Shown: piece after piece, positions 34,590 to 43,501 of the stretch
How the letters are laid out: each line of letters opens with the position of its first letter
Numbering within the stretch: the first letter of the stretch is position 1
NCBI GenBank assembly: GCA_900557035.1
Contig: USRA01000001.1
Span: forward strand, 1-64,000
Source: an uncultured Prevotella sp.
GTDB lineage: Bacteria > Bacteroidota > Bacteroidia > Bacteroidales > Bacteroidaceae
Reading direction: 5' to 3'
DNA length: 64,000 bases
Translations under genes and position numbers: made by a program
Notes under the pieces: generated by a model
What the model was told of the DNA's origin: nothing
The model's input: the letters and a program-made list of their open reading frames with translations, nothing else
Database searches by the model: none

Positions 34590-37169
34590 TTAATTGATTT
34601 CCACGAGTTTTACGGTACTGTTGAGTCCGCTTGGCACAGGAGTCCAGTTCTCGTAGGTGGTCTTCTTGTAGTTGATATCTACCACGTTGATTTCCTTCAT
34701 CTTGCGCCACTTTACTCCCTGACGGTCGAGTTCTGCGATGCGGTTGGCAGGCAGGTTGGTAACCTCGATGCGAAGGGTATTCTTGCCCTTTACCAGCTTG
34801 TCCTGACAGTTGAGGATGTAAGGTACAGCCCAGGCACAACCCACGTATTCGCCGTTGATATAGACACGGGCACTCTCTCGTACATCTCCCAGATCGATAG
34901 CCCACTGTCTCTGGGCATCATCCTTCGACAGCTTGATGGTGGTTTCGTAAACACCCGTTCCCATCATCACCTTCGCCTTGTCGCTGAGGCTTTCCCAGGT
35001 CTTTACTCCCTTGAGGTTGAAGGTTTCGCCCACCTTAGGAGCATCTTCGGTGAATGATAGCTTCCAGGCATTCTCTGTCAGGTCGATGGTCTTGCTATCC
35101 GCAGCAGCGATGGCTTCCTTGCCGCCTACCTTCACCTTAGAACCAAGTTTCCACTCATTCACGGGTTTGTTCGATGTGATGAGGATGCGGCTCTCGCCAC
35201 TCTTCAGGTTCAACTGGATACCCTTGTCGCCGATGGTTGCCTCGTGGTATTTGCCCGTCATTGGATTATACCAGAGACCATTCTTCTCGTTCACGGCCAA
35301 AGCAATGCTAGAAGCGATGTCCTTGCTGGTGAGGTTGGCGATGAAGTAATGATGGCCGATGCTGTTGGCACGGCGGATCATTTTCAAGCCCAGGTTCTTT
35401 CTCATCAGTTCCGGTTTTGCCGCCTGTTCCATTGCCTTGATGTTGTCGCCCTTGATGATCTTGGCGCCCTGTGCCTTGAGGGCTGAGATATGCTGGATCA
35501 CATCGCTTGGCATGATGTTGTTGCCAGGAATGATGATGCCCTTGTATCGGGTTCCGGCAGCAGTCTCTACCATTCCATCCTTAAAGGTACACGTGCGGAG
35601 ATACTTGTCGCTGATGTAATCGCAGTCGAATCCTGCCTTGTCGATGTCGAGAATCACCTTGATAAACTCCGGTGCCTTCTTCGCCATGCTGTGGATGTCG
35701 AATTGCATCAGCCAGTTCTTGGTATCCTTGCGCCACATATCTCTTACTGGCAGATAAACCAGGAAATCGTTGTCTGGCTGTCCCCACTGCAGATAGGTCT
35801 GGCAGTTGGTGATGTATTTCATCAGTTCCGGTGCATCGCGCCAGATGCTGTTGGTAGGACTCATATCCACCGAAGCATAGAACTTCCAGCCTGGCCATGG
35901 ATCGTTCTTAGGCGAATAGGCGGTGCCATGGAAGAACATGTGATTTACGCCGGCGCAGAACATCAGGTCCATATCCGGTTTCATCTGGCTCAGGGATGTG
36001 CGGAAGTGCTCGGTGAGCCAGGTGAAGGTTTCGCTGGATGTATATTTCTTTCCGGTGATGTGCGCAGCCGATGGAGCATATTTCAGCATGCTGAGGTCGC
36101 TGAAGTTTGGACGGGTCTTTCCCGGATCCTTGCGCAGTCCCTTGATGCCGAAGTTGGTCAGTCCGAAGCCTTCAATCTCCGGAATGTCAACGGCAGCATA
36201 GCAATCGATGAGGTTGGCTGGTGAACCATGTGCCTGGTTGCGGGTGATGGCACCACGCTTGTTCGCCCATGCCGTCCACTGTTCTGTAAAGTTCTTGAGC
36301 AGCATATCGCCCAGGGTTTCACGGTAATCGCTTACCACTACGGCATCGCCATCGAGGAACTCTGGGAACTTATCCTGCAGTTTGTATCCGTGGTATTTCT
36401 CAAATTCTGTCAGGAGGGTAGGAGTCCAGTTGGCACCATATACCTCGTAGCTGTCATTGAAGAAGGTATGCGGATATGGAGTCTTGGATGCCACGAAGGC
36501 GCTGTCGATGTGCTGCAGATAATTAGCTACGGCAGTAGAGTCGAAATGGTCGATAACGTATCCCTCTCCTCCAGGAGCAGCACGTTTCACCTTCTGTCGG
36601 GTGCGGCTTTCATAGAGAGCGATGACGCGTTTCTTGTATTTCTCACCCTCTACAGGGAATGCCTTGATGACCTTCAGCTTGGCGAAGGCACGCTCTTTCT
36701 GTGGCACGTTGAATTCTATCTCCATCAGTTTCTGCTTCACATCCACGATGGTATCTACGAATACCGCCTTGCATGCCGCCTCGCTGATAGGTACCCAAGG
36801 ACCACCGAAAGGCCAACCTGTACCTGTTGCCATATCGGTTTCGATGCCCACCTGCTTGTTTTCCTTCTCCACGAACTTGAGCATGTCCATCCATTTAGGC
36901 GAGAGATAAGGAATATCGTTCTTGTCGTTGCCCTGCACACCGTAGAGGGGTGTGATTTCCACGGCACCGATGCCCGCCTTGGCGTATTCGCCAAGGTTCC
37001 ACTTCAGATTCTCTTGATCCACGGCAGATCCCATCCACCACCATCTTACGCCCGGTTTGGCTTCCTGGGTAGGGGTAGGGAGGAGCTGAGCCTGGCAGTT
37101 GAGTGATGACATCAATGCCATAGCAAAGGATAATCCTATGAATTTATGATTTCTTTTATAGTTCATCAT
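34590..37169 (-). CDS. GH106 alpha-L-rhamnosidase
   Basis: An 859-aa secreted enzyme with signal peptide (to about residue 27, ...SSLNCQAQ). The GH106 N-terminus PGVRWWWMGSAVDQENLKWN and GAVEITPLYGVQG follow. Late in the chain a jelly-roll, galactose-binding-like domain contains WAIDLGDVRESARVYINGEY, as expected for GH106. The product releases L-rhamnose from RG-I side ends, which the nearby rha genes can consume. It is the first gene of its operon, with a -7 box at 37213-37220. A second ATG directly follows the first; either could start. Confidence 0.92.
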   Translation of the reverse strand: MMNYKRNHKFIGLSFAMALMSSLNCQAQLLPTPTQEAKPGVRWWWMGSAVDQENLKWNLGEYAKAGIGAVEITPLYGVQGNDKNDIPYLSPKWMDMLKFVEKENKQVGIETDMATGTGWPFGGPWVPISEAACKAVFVDTIVDVKQKLMEIEFNVPQKERAFAKLKVIKAFPVEGEKYKKRVIALYESRTRQKVKRAAPGGEGYVIDHFDSTAVANYLQHIDSAFVASKTPYPHTFFNDSYEVYGANWTPTLLTEFEKYHGYKLQDKFPEFLDGDAVVVSDYRETLGDMLLKNFTEQWTAWANKRGAITRNQAHGSPANLIDCYAAVDIPEIEGFGLTNFGIKGLRKDPGKTRPNFSDLSMLKYAPSAAHITGKKYTSSETFTWLTEHFRTSLSQMKPDMDLMFCAGVNHMFFHGTAYSPKNDPWPGWKFYASVDMSPTNSIWRDAPELMKYITNCQTYLQWGQPDNDFLVYLPVRDMWRKDTKNWLMQFDIHSMAKKAPEFIKVILDIDKAGFDCDYISDKYLRTCTFKDGMVETAAGTRYKGIIIPGNNIMPSDVIQHISALKAQGAKIIKGDNIKAMEQAAKPELMRKNLGLKMIRRANSIGHHYFIANLTSKDIASSIALAVNEKNGLWYNPMTGKYHEATIGDKGIQLNLKSGESRILITSNKPVNEWKLGSKVKVGGKEAIAAADSKTIDLTENAWKLSFTEDAPKVGETFNLKGVKTWESLSDKAKVMMGTGVYETTIKLSKDDAQRQWAIDLGDVRESARVYINGEYVGCAWAVPYILNCQDKLVKGKNTLRIEVTNLPANRIAELDRQGVKWRKMKEINVVDINYKKTTYENWTPVPSGLNSTVKLVEIN

Positions 37170-37212
37170 ATTGGGTTTTATAAAGTTGTTCTTAATTGTT
37201 TATTCTTCGTCT

Positions 37213-37220
37213 GCAAAGAT
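37213..37220 (-). promoter_or_regulatory. -7 box of the GH106-GH105-GH28 operon
   Basis: TATCTTTG on the minus strand, 43 nt before the GH106 start. No -33 match at proper spacing was seen, which is common for activator-dependent promoters. Confidence 0.6.
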
Positions 37221-37360
37221 AGCGAAAAATACCCAATAATAGCAGTATTATGATTCTTAAAAATGTAAAATAGTACAAATATGCTAGGTGTTTTGCCAAA
37301 AAGTTAAGGAAGTACATAAAAAAGATGACCTTGCAAACCCCGAGGTATCTAAAAAGGAAC

Positions 37361-37384
37361 GGTAATCATCGGCTGATGATCACC
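37361..37384. repeat. Inverted repeat in the GH106/BlaI divergent gap
   Basis: GGTAATCATC and GATGATCACC (10 bp, one mismatch) around a 4-nt loop. Together with three operators and two promoters it is all I can see in 37170-37640. Confidence 0.5.
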
Positions 37385-37463
37385 TTAAAATCACGAATAT
37401 ACCAAGTATGGCTGCATGTTTATTTGGTATTCTCCTCAAAATGATGTACCATATGGTGAATTC

Positions 37464-37582
37464 TACGATAATCTCGTAAATATCTGTGCTATTATATTAC
37501 GAAAAGCTCGTAAAACGTTAAAATATAGCTGTATTTATGTTTTTTAACGAAGATTGTTTTGTGCTTATACGAAAAGTTCGTA
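37464..37582 (+). promoter_or_regulatory. Three BlaI-type operators, TACGA-N5-TCGTA
   Basis: 15-bp palindromes at 37464-37478, 37498-37512 and 37568-37582. The third lies between the -33 TTTG (37558-37561) and -7 TAGATTTG (37581-37588) of the blaI-like gene and overlaps the -7 box by two bases, so binding should block transcription. Confidence 0.8.
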
Positions 37583-37588
37583 GATTTG
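37558..37588 (+). promoter_or_regulatory. Promoter of the blaI-blaR-like operon
   Basis: TTTG and TAGATTTG separated by 19 bp, ending 52 nt before the ATG at 37641. Confidence 0.8.
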
Positions 37589-37640
37589 CAGCGTGATTTA
37601 GAAACAAGAATGTTGAATTTAAAAGAATAAAGATAAAAAT

Positions 37641-38003
37641 ATGGAAAAGCTGACGAATCAGGAAGAAGATATTATGCTTCGAATATGGCGATTGGGCCGA
37701 TGTGCCGTGAAACAGATTATGGAACTGTTGCCAGAACCTCGTCCACCTTATACTACAGTGGCTTCTATTGTGAACAATCTGAAGCGCAAGGAATATGTCA
37801 AGGCGGAGCGGGATGGCAAGGGGTATGTCTATTCTCCACTCATAGCCGAGAGCGATTACAAGCGGAAGTTCCTGTCGGGTTTCGTGAACGATTACTTCAA
37901 GAATTCCTTCAAGGAAATGGTTTCCTTCTTTGCTAAGGATGAGAAAATCAGTCCCGAGGACCTCAAGGATATTATCCGGGAAATCGAGAGTTCGGAAGAA
38001 TAA
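37641..38003 (+). CDS. BlaI/MecI/CopY-family transcriptional repressor
   Basis: A 120-aa winged-helix protein. LTNQEEDIMLRIWRLGRCAV and the recognition-helix region PPYTTVASIVNNLKRKEYVK (about residues 34-53) are standard for BlaI. Such dimers bind short palindromes and are inactivated when cleaved or displaced by a partner BlaR1/MecR1 protease. Three identical-pattern palindromes stand upstream and the protease gene follows 77 nt later, so this is an autoregulated sensor pair. What it senses is unknown; no beta-lactamase gene is present. Confidence 0.93.
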   Translation: MEKLTNQEEDIMLRIWRLGRCAVKQIMELLPEPRPPYTTVASIVNNLKRKEYVKAERDGKGYVYSPLIAESDYKRKFLSGFVNDYFKNSFKEMVSFFAKDEKISPEDLKDIIREIESSEE

Positions 38004-38080
38004 CTCGAGAACTTTGATGAATAAATCAAGCTTTCGGAAGAATAATTATTAAGTTCATTTCAAACAAAAAACGAAACTGT

Positions 38081-39520
38081 ATGGCAATATATCTTATAAA
38101 AATCAATGTAGCCCTGATGCTGCTTTATGGCTTTTATCGCCTCACGGTGAGCCGCGATACTTTCTTCGCTCTTCGCCGCCTTACCCTCTGGCTCATCTAT
38201 GCCGTTGCCCTGATGGTTCCGGCGCTCAGTCTGGAATATTGGGTGCGCGATACACCAACGATGGCGAGTATGGCACATGTATATGCCGACACGTTTTATC
38301 CCGTGGTGGTTGTAAAGGCTCAGGCTCCCAGTATTACCTGGATGGATATGCTGCAGGGCATCTATTGGGCAGGAGTTGCAATTCTCTCATTGCGTTTGGT
38401 ATGGCAGCTCTTCAGCATCATCCGCCTTGCGGTTATTTCCCGGAAGCAGGAGGTGGAAGGCATAACGGTACATCTTCTCAGAGGCGAGGGGAGTCCGTTC
38501 TCCTTCTTTCGCTGGGTGTTTATGTATCCATCTACCCTGGAGGGTAAGCAGTTGCACGAAGTGATGGTTCATGAGTGCACCCATGTTTCGGGTCTCCATT
38601 CCCTGGATACCCTCTTCTCCGAACTTTTCTCCATCGCCTGCTGGTTTAATCCGTTTGCCTGGCTGATGAAGCAGGAAGTAAGAATGAATTTGGAATATTT
38701 AGCCGATGAAAGTGTTTTATCTGATGGCAACGCGCGCAAATCCTATCAGTATCACCTTCTAGGTTTGGCATATCGACAGCCGAATGAATCGACCAAGATT
38801 GCTAATAATTTTAATTTATTACCTCTTAAAAAAAGAATTAAAATGATGAACAAACGTAGAACTAGTGAAATGGGCAAGGCGAAGTACCTCCTTTTCGCAC
38901 CTTTAGCAGGAGTGTTGCTTATGGTGAGCAACATCGAGAGTGTGGCTCGTGAGATTGGCGAGCAGCTTCCGGAAGTAGCCGAGGTTCAGCAGAAGGCTGA
39001 GCAGGCTCTGAATGCTGATGTGGCTGTGGCGAATCCGACGGCTGAAGAAGCAAAAGCTGCCGCAGAAGCCAAAAAGGCTGAAGAAGCTAAGGCTGCTGAA
39101 TTGGCAAAGTCGGAAGCAGAACTGAAGGCGGAAGCAAAGGCTTCTGATGCGACAGCCCCAGCCGATACAACCAAGAATGTGGTTTATGATGTAACAGAGA
39201 CATTGCCGCAATTTCCTGGTGGTCAGGGAGTGATGATGAAGTATCTGGCTGCAAACATCAAGTATCCGGCTTCCGCCGTCAAGGCCAAAAAGCAGGGCCG
39301 TGTGATTGTAGGCTTTATCGTCCAGAAGGATGGTAGCATTACGCATGCCAAGATTGTCAGATCTATAGATCCGGAACTTGATGCTGAGGCTTTGAGAGTC
39401 GTGAAGGGGATGCCTAAGTGGACTCCTGGTACACAGTTAGGTAAACCGGTGAGCGTAAAATATACCCTCCCTGTAAAATTCTTTCTTCAGAAAGATGCAA
39501 CCCCAGGGAAAAAGAAGTAA
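38081..39520 (+). CDS. BlaR1-like M56 metallopeptidase fused to a TonB C-terminal domain
   Basis: A 479-aa membrane protein. The N-terminal part has about three membrane segments and the M56 zinc site HECTH (about residues 164-168) with a downstream Glu in YLADE. A membrane segment lies near 265-283 (YLLFAPLAGVLLMVSN). A ~75-residue Ala/Glu/Lys-rich helical linker leads to a TonB domain (PQFPGGQGVMMKYLAANIKY; KAKKQGRVIVGFIVQKDGSI). It probably cleaves or releases BlaI on an envelope signal. The TonB end replaces the penicillin-binding sensor of classical BlaR1, a common Bacteroidota arrangement. Confidence 0.9.
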   Translation: MAIYLIKINVALMLLYGFYRLTVSRDTFFALRRLTLWLIYAVALMVPALSLEYWVRDTPTMASMAHVYADTFYPVVVVKAQAPSITWMDMLQGIYWAGVAILSLRLVWQLFSIIRLAVISRKQEVEGITVHLLRGEGSPFSFFRWVFMYPSTLEGKQLHEVMVHECTHVSGLHSLDTLFSELFSIACWFNPFAWLMKQEVRMNLEYLADESVLSDGNARKSYQYHLLGLAYRQPNESTKIANNFNLLPLKKRIKMMNKRRTSEMGKAKYLLFAPLAGVLLMVSNIESVAREIGEQLPEVAEVQQKAEQALNADVAVANPTAEEAKAAAEAKKAEEAKAAELAKSEAELKAEAKASDATAPADTTKNVVYDVTETLPQFPGGQGVMMKYLAANIKYPASAVKAKKQGRVIVGFIVQKDGSITHAKIVRSIDPELDAEALRVVKGMPKWTPGTQLGKPVSVKYTLPVKFFLQKDATPGKKK

Positions 39521-39610
39521 AGTAGAATATCAATTTCGGGTTATAAAAAGAGCATAAATCTCATCTCATCAATAGAGTATGAATTCTCTATTGGCATGTA
39601 GAATGAAAAG

Positions 39611-39656
39611 GGCGGTTTTCTTGCGTGATGCAAGGAAGCCGCCTTCTGCATTTTTT
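39611..39656 (+). terminator. Terminator after the BlaR-like gene
   Basis: A 14-bp stem (39611-39624 with 39630-39643), 5-nt loop, then TTCTGCATTTTTT. The 255-bp gap 39521-39775 otherwise holds only the rhaD promoter region. Confidence 0.75.
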
Positions 39657-39730
39657 CACGATTTTGAGGGTTATGCCAAATGTCATAGCCCAAATATCAA
39701 AAGAATAGGTTGGATATGAAGGGAAATCAC

Positions 39731-39738
39731 TACTTTTG
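39731..39738 (+). promoter_or_regulatory. -7 box of the rhaD promoter
   Basis: TACTTTTG fits TAnnTTTG exactly and lies 37 nt before the ATG at 39776. It rules out an upstream in-frame ATG at 39710. Confidence 0.7.
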
Positions 39739-39775
39739 CAGCAGAAATTTTAAACAAGCTAATAACAAGATTACA

Positions 39776-40585
39776 ATGAATAGCGTATTAGAAGGTCGTC
39801 CTGCTTTGAAAAAGGAGGTCGAGAAGATTGCTGAAGTTGCCGGATACCTCTGGCAGAATGGTTGGGCTGAGCGTAATGGTGGTAACATCACCGTAAACAT
39901 CACCGACTTGGTAGATGACGAAATCAAGGCTTTGCCTGCTATCAGCGAAGTGAAGCAGATTGGTACAGCATTGCCAGCCTTGAAGGGTTGCTACTTTTTC
40001 TGCAAGGGTACAGGCAAGCGTATGCGCGACTTGGCTCGCTGGCCTATGGAGAACGGTTCTATCATCCGAATCCTCGATGATTGCGCCAGTTATGTCATCA
40101 TCGCTGATAATGCCGTGATGCCAACATCTGAGTTGCCTAGCCACCTGAGCGTTCATGCCCGTCTTATCGAAAAGGGTTCCAACTACAAGGCTACCGTTCA
40201 TACTCACCCTATCGAGCTTATTGCCATGAGCCACAACAAGAAGTTCATGGGCAAGGATGTTTTGAGCAACCTACTCTGGAGTATGATTCCAGAGACCAAA
40301 GCGTTCTGTCCACTCGGTCTGGGTATTGTTCCTTATCAGTTGCCAGGCAGCTTGAAGCTTGCTGAGGAGACCTTGAAGGAGTTGGAAGACTATGATGTAG
40401 TGATGTGGGAGAAGCATGGCGTCTTTGCCAAAGGTTTGGACGTAATGGATGCTTTCGACCAGATTGACGTGCTCTCTAAGAGTGCGAAGATCTACATCGA
40501 TTCCAAGTGTATGGGATTCGAGCCTGATGGTATGAGCCAGGAAGAAATGGCTGAGATGACCGAGGCTTTCAATTTGCCAAGATAA
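39776..40585 (+). CDS. rhaD: L-rhamnulose-1-phosphate aldolase
   Basis: A 269-aa class II zinc aldolase that splits L-rhamnulose-1-phosphate into DHAP and L-lactaldehyde. The family start is EKIAEVAGYLWQNGWAERNG with GGNITVN; the zinc ligands are in ATVHTHPIELI (two His) and further His in WEKHGVF, with the catalytic Glu near LPSHLSVHARL. The frame is open from 39710, but a promoter box lies inside that extension, so I start at 39776. It is transcribed towards rhaM, apart from the other rha genes. Length matches E. coli RhaD (274 aa). Confidence 0.95.
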   Translation: MNSVLEGRPALKKEVEKIAEVAGYLWQNGWAERNGGNITVNITDLVDDEIKALPAISEVKQIGTALPALKGCYFFCKGTGKRMRDLARWPMENGSIIRILDDCASYVIIADNAVMPTSELPSHLSVHARLIEKGSNYKATVHTHPIELIAMSHNKKFMGKDVLSNLLWSMIPETKAFCPLGLGIVPYQLPGSLKLAEETLKELEDYDVVMWEKHGVFAKGLDVMDAFDQIDVLSKSAKIYIDSKCMGFEPDGMSQEEMAEMTEAFNLPR

Positions 40586-40666
40586 GGTATAGGTTTTTCT
40601 ATGAATAGTTGATATAGTGTTGTTAGTAATATTTTGATATAAATAGGTTTACTAGATATACATTTT

Positions 40667-40694
40667 CCCCCGAACATCGTGAGATGCTCGGGGG
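40667..40694 (+). terminator. Terminator between convergent rhaD and rhaM
   Basis: CCCCC (40667-40671) pairs with GGGGG (40690-40694), continued inward by GAACATC/GATGCTC with one mismatch and a GTGA loop. No strong T run on either side, so efficiency is uncertain. Confidence 0.6.
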
Positions 40695-40729
40695 CTTTGT
40701 CTGTATCTAAGCTAACTGACATCTTTATG

Positions 40730-41047
40730 TCAATCCATGTGGAAAAGTTCTTCTAGCGGAATGCTGACAGGCGAATTATCTGGATTCACCTCCATGATGT
40801 CTGCCATCATATCCCACCATTTCTGGGTGATAGGATCCACGTTGGTCGTGTCCTGGCTGTTGGTATCGCTGTCGCATTTCTGAACGGCAAAGAGCAGGTT
40901 GGTGTCCTTGTCCCAGAAGATACTGTAGTCGCTCACTCCCTGATTCTTGATCATCTGTTTCAACTCTGGCCAGATTGCAGCATGGCGCTTGGCATATTCC
41001 TTTTCGTATCCCTTCTTGAGATACATCTTAAATGCAAATCTTTTCAT
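40730..41047 (-). CDS. rhaM: L-rhamnose mutarotase
   Basis: A 105-aa protein that interconverts alpha and beta anomers of L-rhamnose before isomerisation. RFAFKMYLKKGYEKEYAKRH, AIWPELKQMIKNQGVSDYSIF and QKWWDMMADIME are family hallmarks, with the conserved His in KRHAAIWPEL. Length equals E. coli RhaM (104 aa). It is the last gene of the rhaB-A-T-M operon and starts 19 nt after rhaT. Confidence 0.94.
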   Translation of the reverse strand: MKRFAFKMYLKKGYEKEYAKRHAAIWPELKQMIKNQGVSDYSIFWDKDTNLLFAVQKCDSDTNSQDTTNVDPITQKWWDMMADIMEVNPDNSPVSIPLEELFHMD

Positions 41048-41066
41048 ATCATTCTATATTTTGAAG

Positions 41067-42098
41067 TTAAATCAACTGTGGCAGGAAGCTTGAGATAATC
41101 AAGACGATGATGCCGACGATTAATACGGTGATGGTCTTTGATGAGCATCCCTTCCATTCCTTCAGAATGATGCCCCATACATTTGAGAACACCACGTTGA
41201 GTGCCATCAGGATGCAGAAAGACAGAGTCATAAGGGTAGGGGATTCGGTGAGGAAACCTTTTCCTAATGACAAGCCGAAGAACTGACTGTACCACAAGGC
41301 ACCAGCTAGGGCACAATACAGGATGTTGTTGCTCCAAACCTCCTCGTTCTTATAATCGCTCCAAGTATGATTCTTGGTGTTCTGATAGAAACAGTAGATG
41401 GCATTGGTAATGAAACCACCCACGGTAACGAGGAAGGTAGCAGGCAGGGTCTTGAACATATCAGGGGTGAAGGTGCCGAAGTGAATATCATCGCCGAAGG
41501 CGAGACCCACATTGAAGCATCCGCTCATGAAACCAGCCAGCAGGGCGATGGCAAGACCCTTAGGGAAGTTGAAATCCTTTACCGCAGCCTTCTTCTCCTC
41601 TTCAGAGAGCGATGCCGCCTTCATGCTGCCAGCTACACCGATGATGGCGATACCGAGCAGGGTGACTACCACACCGAGGATGACGCTGAAGGTGAGCGAT
41701 GAAAGGGCATCCAGCTCAGGGAAGAAGATGTTGAGCAGCACCGGTCCCATGATGGTGCCGAGACCAGCGCAGGTTCCCAGGGCGATGCTCTGCCCCAATG
41801 CCACACCCAGATAGCGCATGGAGAGACCGAAGGTGAGTCCGCCTACGCCCCAGAGCACACCGAAGAGCATGCTCATAGCTACATTGAAGCCGAATCCGTC
41901 GAATAATTCAAAGAAGGAATGTCCGCTAGGTACTGCGAGCATAGCGCCGAAAAAAGGCAAAATAAGCCATGCGAACACACCCTGAACTATCCAGTATGAT
42001 TCCCAACTCCAATCTTTGATCTTGTTGATAGGAACATAACAGCTGGACTGGCAGAATGCGCCGATGGCTATGATGAAAAGTCCTATTAATATTTCCAT
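41067..42098 (-). CDS. rhaT: L-rhamnose/proton symporter
   Basis: A 343-aa inner-membrane protein with ten hydrophobic segments. IGLFIIAIGAFCQSSCYVPI and KDWSWESYWIVQGVFAWLI at the N-terminus match RhaT (344 aa in E. coli). It imports L-rhamnose with H+. It sits between rhaA and rhaM on the minus strand. The 98-nt gap from rhaA contains a long hairpin (42130-42181), which may set relative expression. Confidence 0.94.
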   Translation of the reverse strand: MEILIGLFIIAIGAFCQSSCYVPINKIKDWSWESYWIVQGVFAWLILPFFGAMLAVPSGHSFFELFDGFGFNVAMSMLFGVLWGVGGLTFGLSMRYLGVALGQSIALGTCAGLGTIMGPVLLNIFFPELDALSSLTFSVILGVVVTLLGIAIIGVAGSMKAASLSEEEKKAAVKDFNFPKGLAIALLAGFMSGCFNVGLAFGDDIHFGTFTPDMFKTLPATFLVTVGGFITNAIYCFYQNTKNHTWSDYKNEEVWSNNILYCALAGALWYSQFFGLSLGKGFLTESPTLMTLSFCILMALNVVFSNVWGIILKEWKGCSSKTITVLIVGIIVLIISSFLPQLI

Positions 42099-42129
42099 TG
42101 TGTTGTTAATTGCTTGGTAATTAGGTAAA

Positions 42130-42181
42130 AGCAGACTGAAAAATCCTAGGCTTCGCTGAGCCTAGGACCTTTTAGCCTGCT
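42130..42181 (-). promoter_or_regulatory. Long intercistronic hairpin between rhaA and rhaT
   Basis: Arms 42130-42152 and 42159-42181 pair over about 23 positions with a perfect 9-bp top stem, one 2x2 internal loop and one mismatch. On the minus-strand mRNA it could stall polymerase, protect the upstream rhaB-rhaA mRNA, or reduce rhaT-rhaM readthrough. Confidence 0.75.
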
Positions 42182-42196
42182 TGAATATCTTATATC

Positions 42197-43450
42197 TTAG
42201 TTCCTCTTAGCGAGAACCTCAGCCTCGTACTTCTCAATGTCAGCGATGTACTCTTCGCCAACAGGGATGTTGTTCTTCAGGTTGAAGTAATCATATACTG
42301 CACCGAATGGCAATGTCTTCTCTTCCTCGAGGAGAGCCAGGCGCTGGAAGAGCTTGCCCTCGTCCTCGTACTTGCGGAGGGTATCCAGTGGCTCAAGGAA
42401 TGCCTGCAACAATGACTTCTGGGCTGCACGAACACCGATGATGTAAGCACCGATACGGTTGATGGAACCGTCGAAGTAGTCGAGACCGATGTGAGCACGG
42501 TCGAGTGCGTTGGCACGGACCAACTCTGAGAAGAGGTTACGGGTATTGTCGTCGAAGAGGGTTACGTGGTCTGAATCCCAGTGCATTGGGCGAGATACGT
42601 GGAGCATCAGCTCAGGAACGAAGAGCAGGAGTGCTGAAACAGCATCTGATACATTCTCTGTTGGCTCATAGTGACCTGTATCGAGGGTGTACATCACGTT
42701 GTTCTTGGCGCAGTAGCCAGCGTAGAAGTCGTGAGAACCTACGGTGTAAGCTTCCAGACCGATACCGAAGAGCTTAGCCTCGAGACAAGACTTCATGTTT
42801 GGCAATTCCTCTGCCAGGATTTCATCGAGAGAGTTCTTCAGGATTTCGCGATAGCGGCCCTTCTCAACGGTGATATCCTTGGAACCATCGTGTACCCAGA
42901 TGTTCATGATACATGGGTCGTTCTGGAATTTACCCATAGCATCTGCGATACGGCGGCAACGCTTGGTGTGTTCAATCCAGAACTCGCGGATAGCTGGGTC
43001 AGGATTTGACAATGTGAGATTGCCGCTCTTTGGGTGAGAGAAAGAAGTAGAGTTGAAGTCGAGCTTCATATTCTGCTCCTTAGCCCACTGCATCCAACCT
43101 GTAAACTGATCTACGGTTACCTCGTTGCGGTCGATCTGTTTGCCACCGAACTCACCGTAAATCTCGTGGAGGTTGAGACGGAAAGTACCAGCCAGGAGAG
43201 AGTTCACCTTCTCGATATCCTGTCGGAGTTCATCGATGTTGCGAGCCTTGCCAGGGTAGTTACCTGTACTCTGGATACCGCCAGAAGCAGCCTCGCCACG
43301 CTCGAAGCCAACCACGTCGTCAGCCTGCCAACAGTGCAGAGAGATAGGAGTCTTCTCCAAAGTCTCAATAGCCTTGTCTGTATCTACACCCAGAGCAGCA
43401 TAGCGCTCCTTAGCAATCTCATAATTCTTTAAAATCAAATCTGCTTTCAT
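42197..43450 (-). CDS. rhaA: L-rhamnose isomerase
   Basis: A 417-aa metal-dependent TIM-barrel enzyme converting L-rhamnose to L-rhamnulose. Recognised blocks: SLHCWQADDVVGFE near the N-terminus, NIWVHDGSKD, MYTLDTGHYEPTE (metal-binding Asp/His) and RPMHWDSDHVTLFDD. Length equals E. coli RhaA (419 aa). It lies 51 nt downstream of rhaB in an AT-rich gap. Confidence 0.96.
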   Translation of the reverse strand: MKADLILKNYEIAKERYAALGVDTDKAIETLEKTPISLHCWQADDVVGFERGEAASGGIQSTGNYPGKARNIDELRQDIEKVNSLLAGTFRLNLHEIYGEFGGKQIDRNEVTVDQFTGWMQWAKEQNMKLDFNSTSFSHPKSGNLTLSNPDPAIREFWIEHTKRCRRIADAMGKFQNDPCIMNIWVHDGSKDITVEKGRYREILKNSLDEILAEELPNMKSCLEAKLFGIGLEAYTVGSHDFYAGYCAKNNVMYTLDTGHYEPTENVSDAVSALLLFVPELMLHVSRPMHWDSDHVTLFDDNTRNLFSELVRANALDRAHIGLDYFDGSINRIGAYIIGVRAAQKSLLQAFLEPLDTLRKYEDEGKLFQRLALLEEEKTLPFGAVYDYFNLKNNIPVGEEYIADIEKYEAEVLAKRN

Positions 43451-43501
43451 TGTTTTTGTGAATTTTATTGTTATTGTTTATTTTTTTATGCTTTTATTTT
43501 T

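Noticed and set aside
37641-39520. Beta-lactam resistance locus
   Set aside because: BlaI and an M56 protease are present, but there is no penicillin-binding sensor domain and no beta-lactamase gene nearby.
39710-39775. Upstream start of rhaD
   Set aside because: TACTTTTG promoter box lies within; homologues begin near the ATG at 39776.
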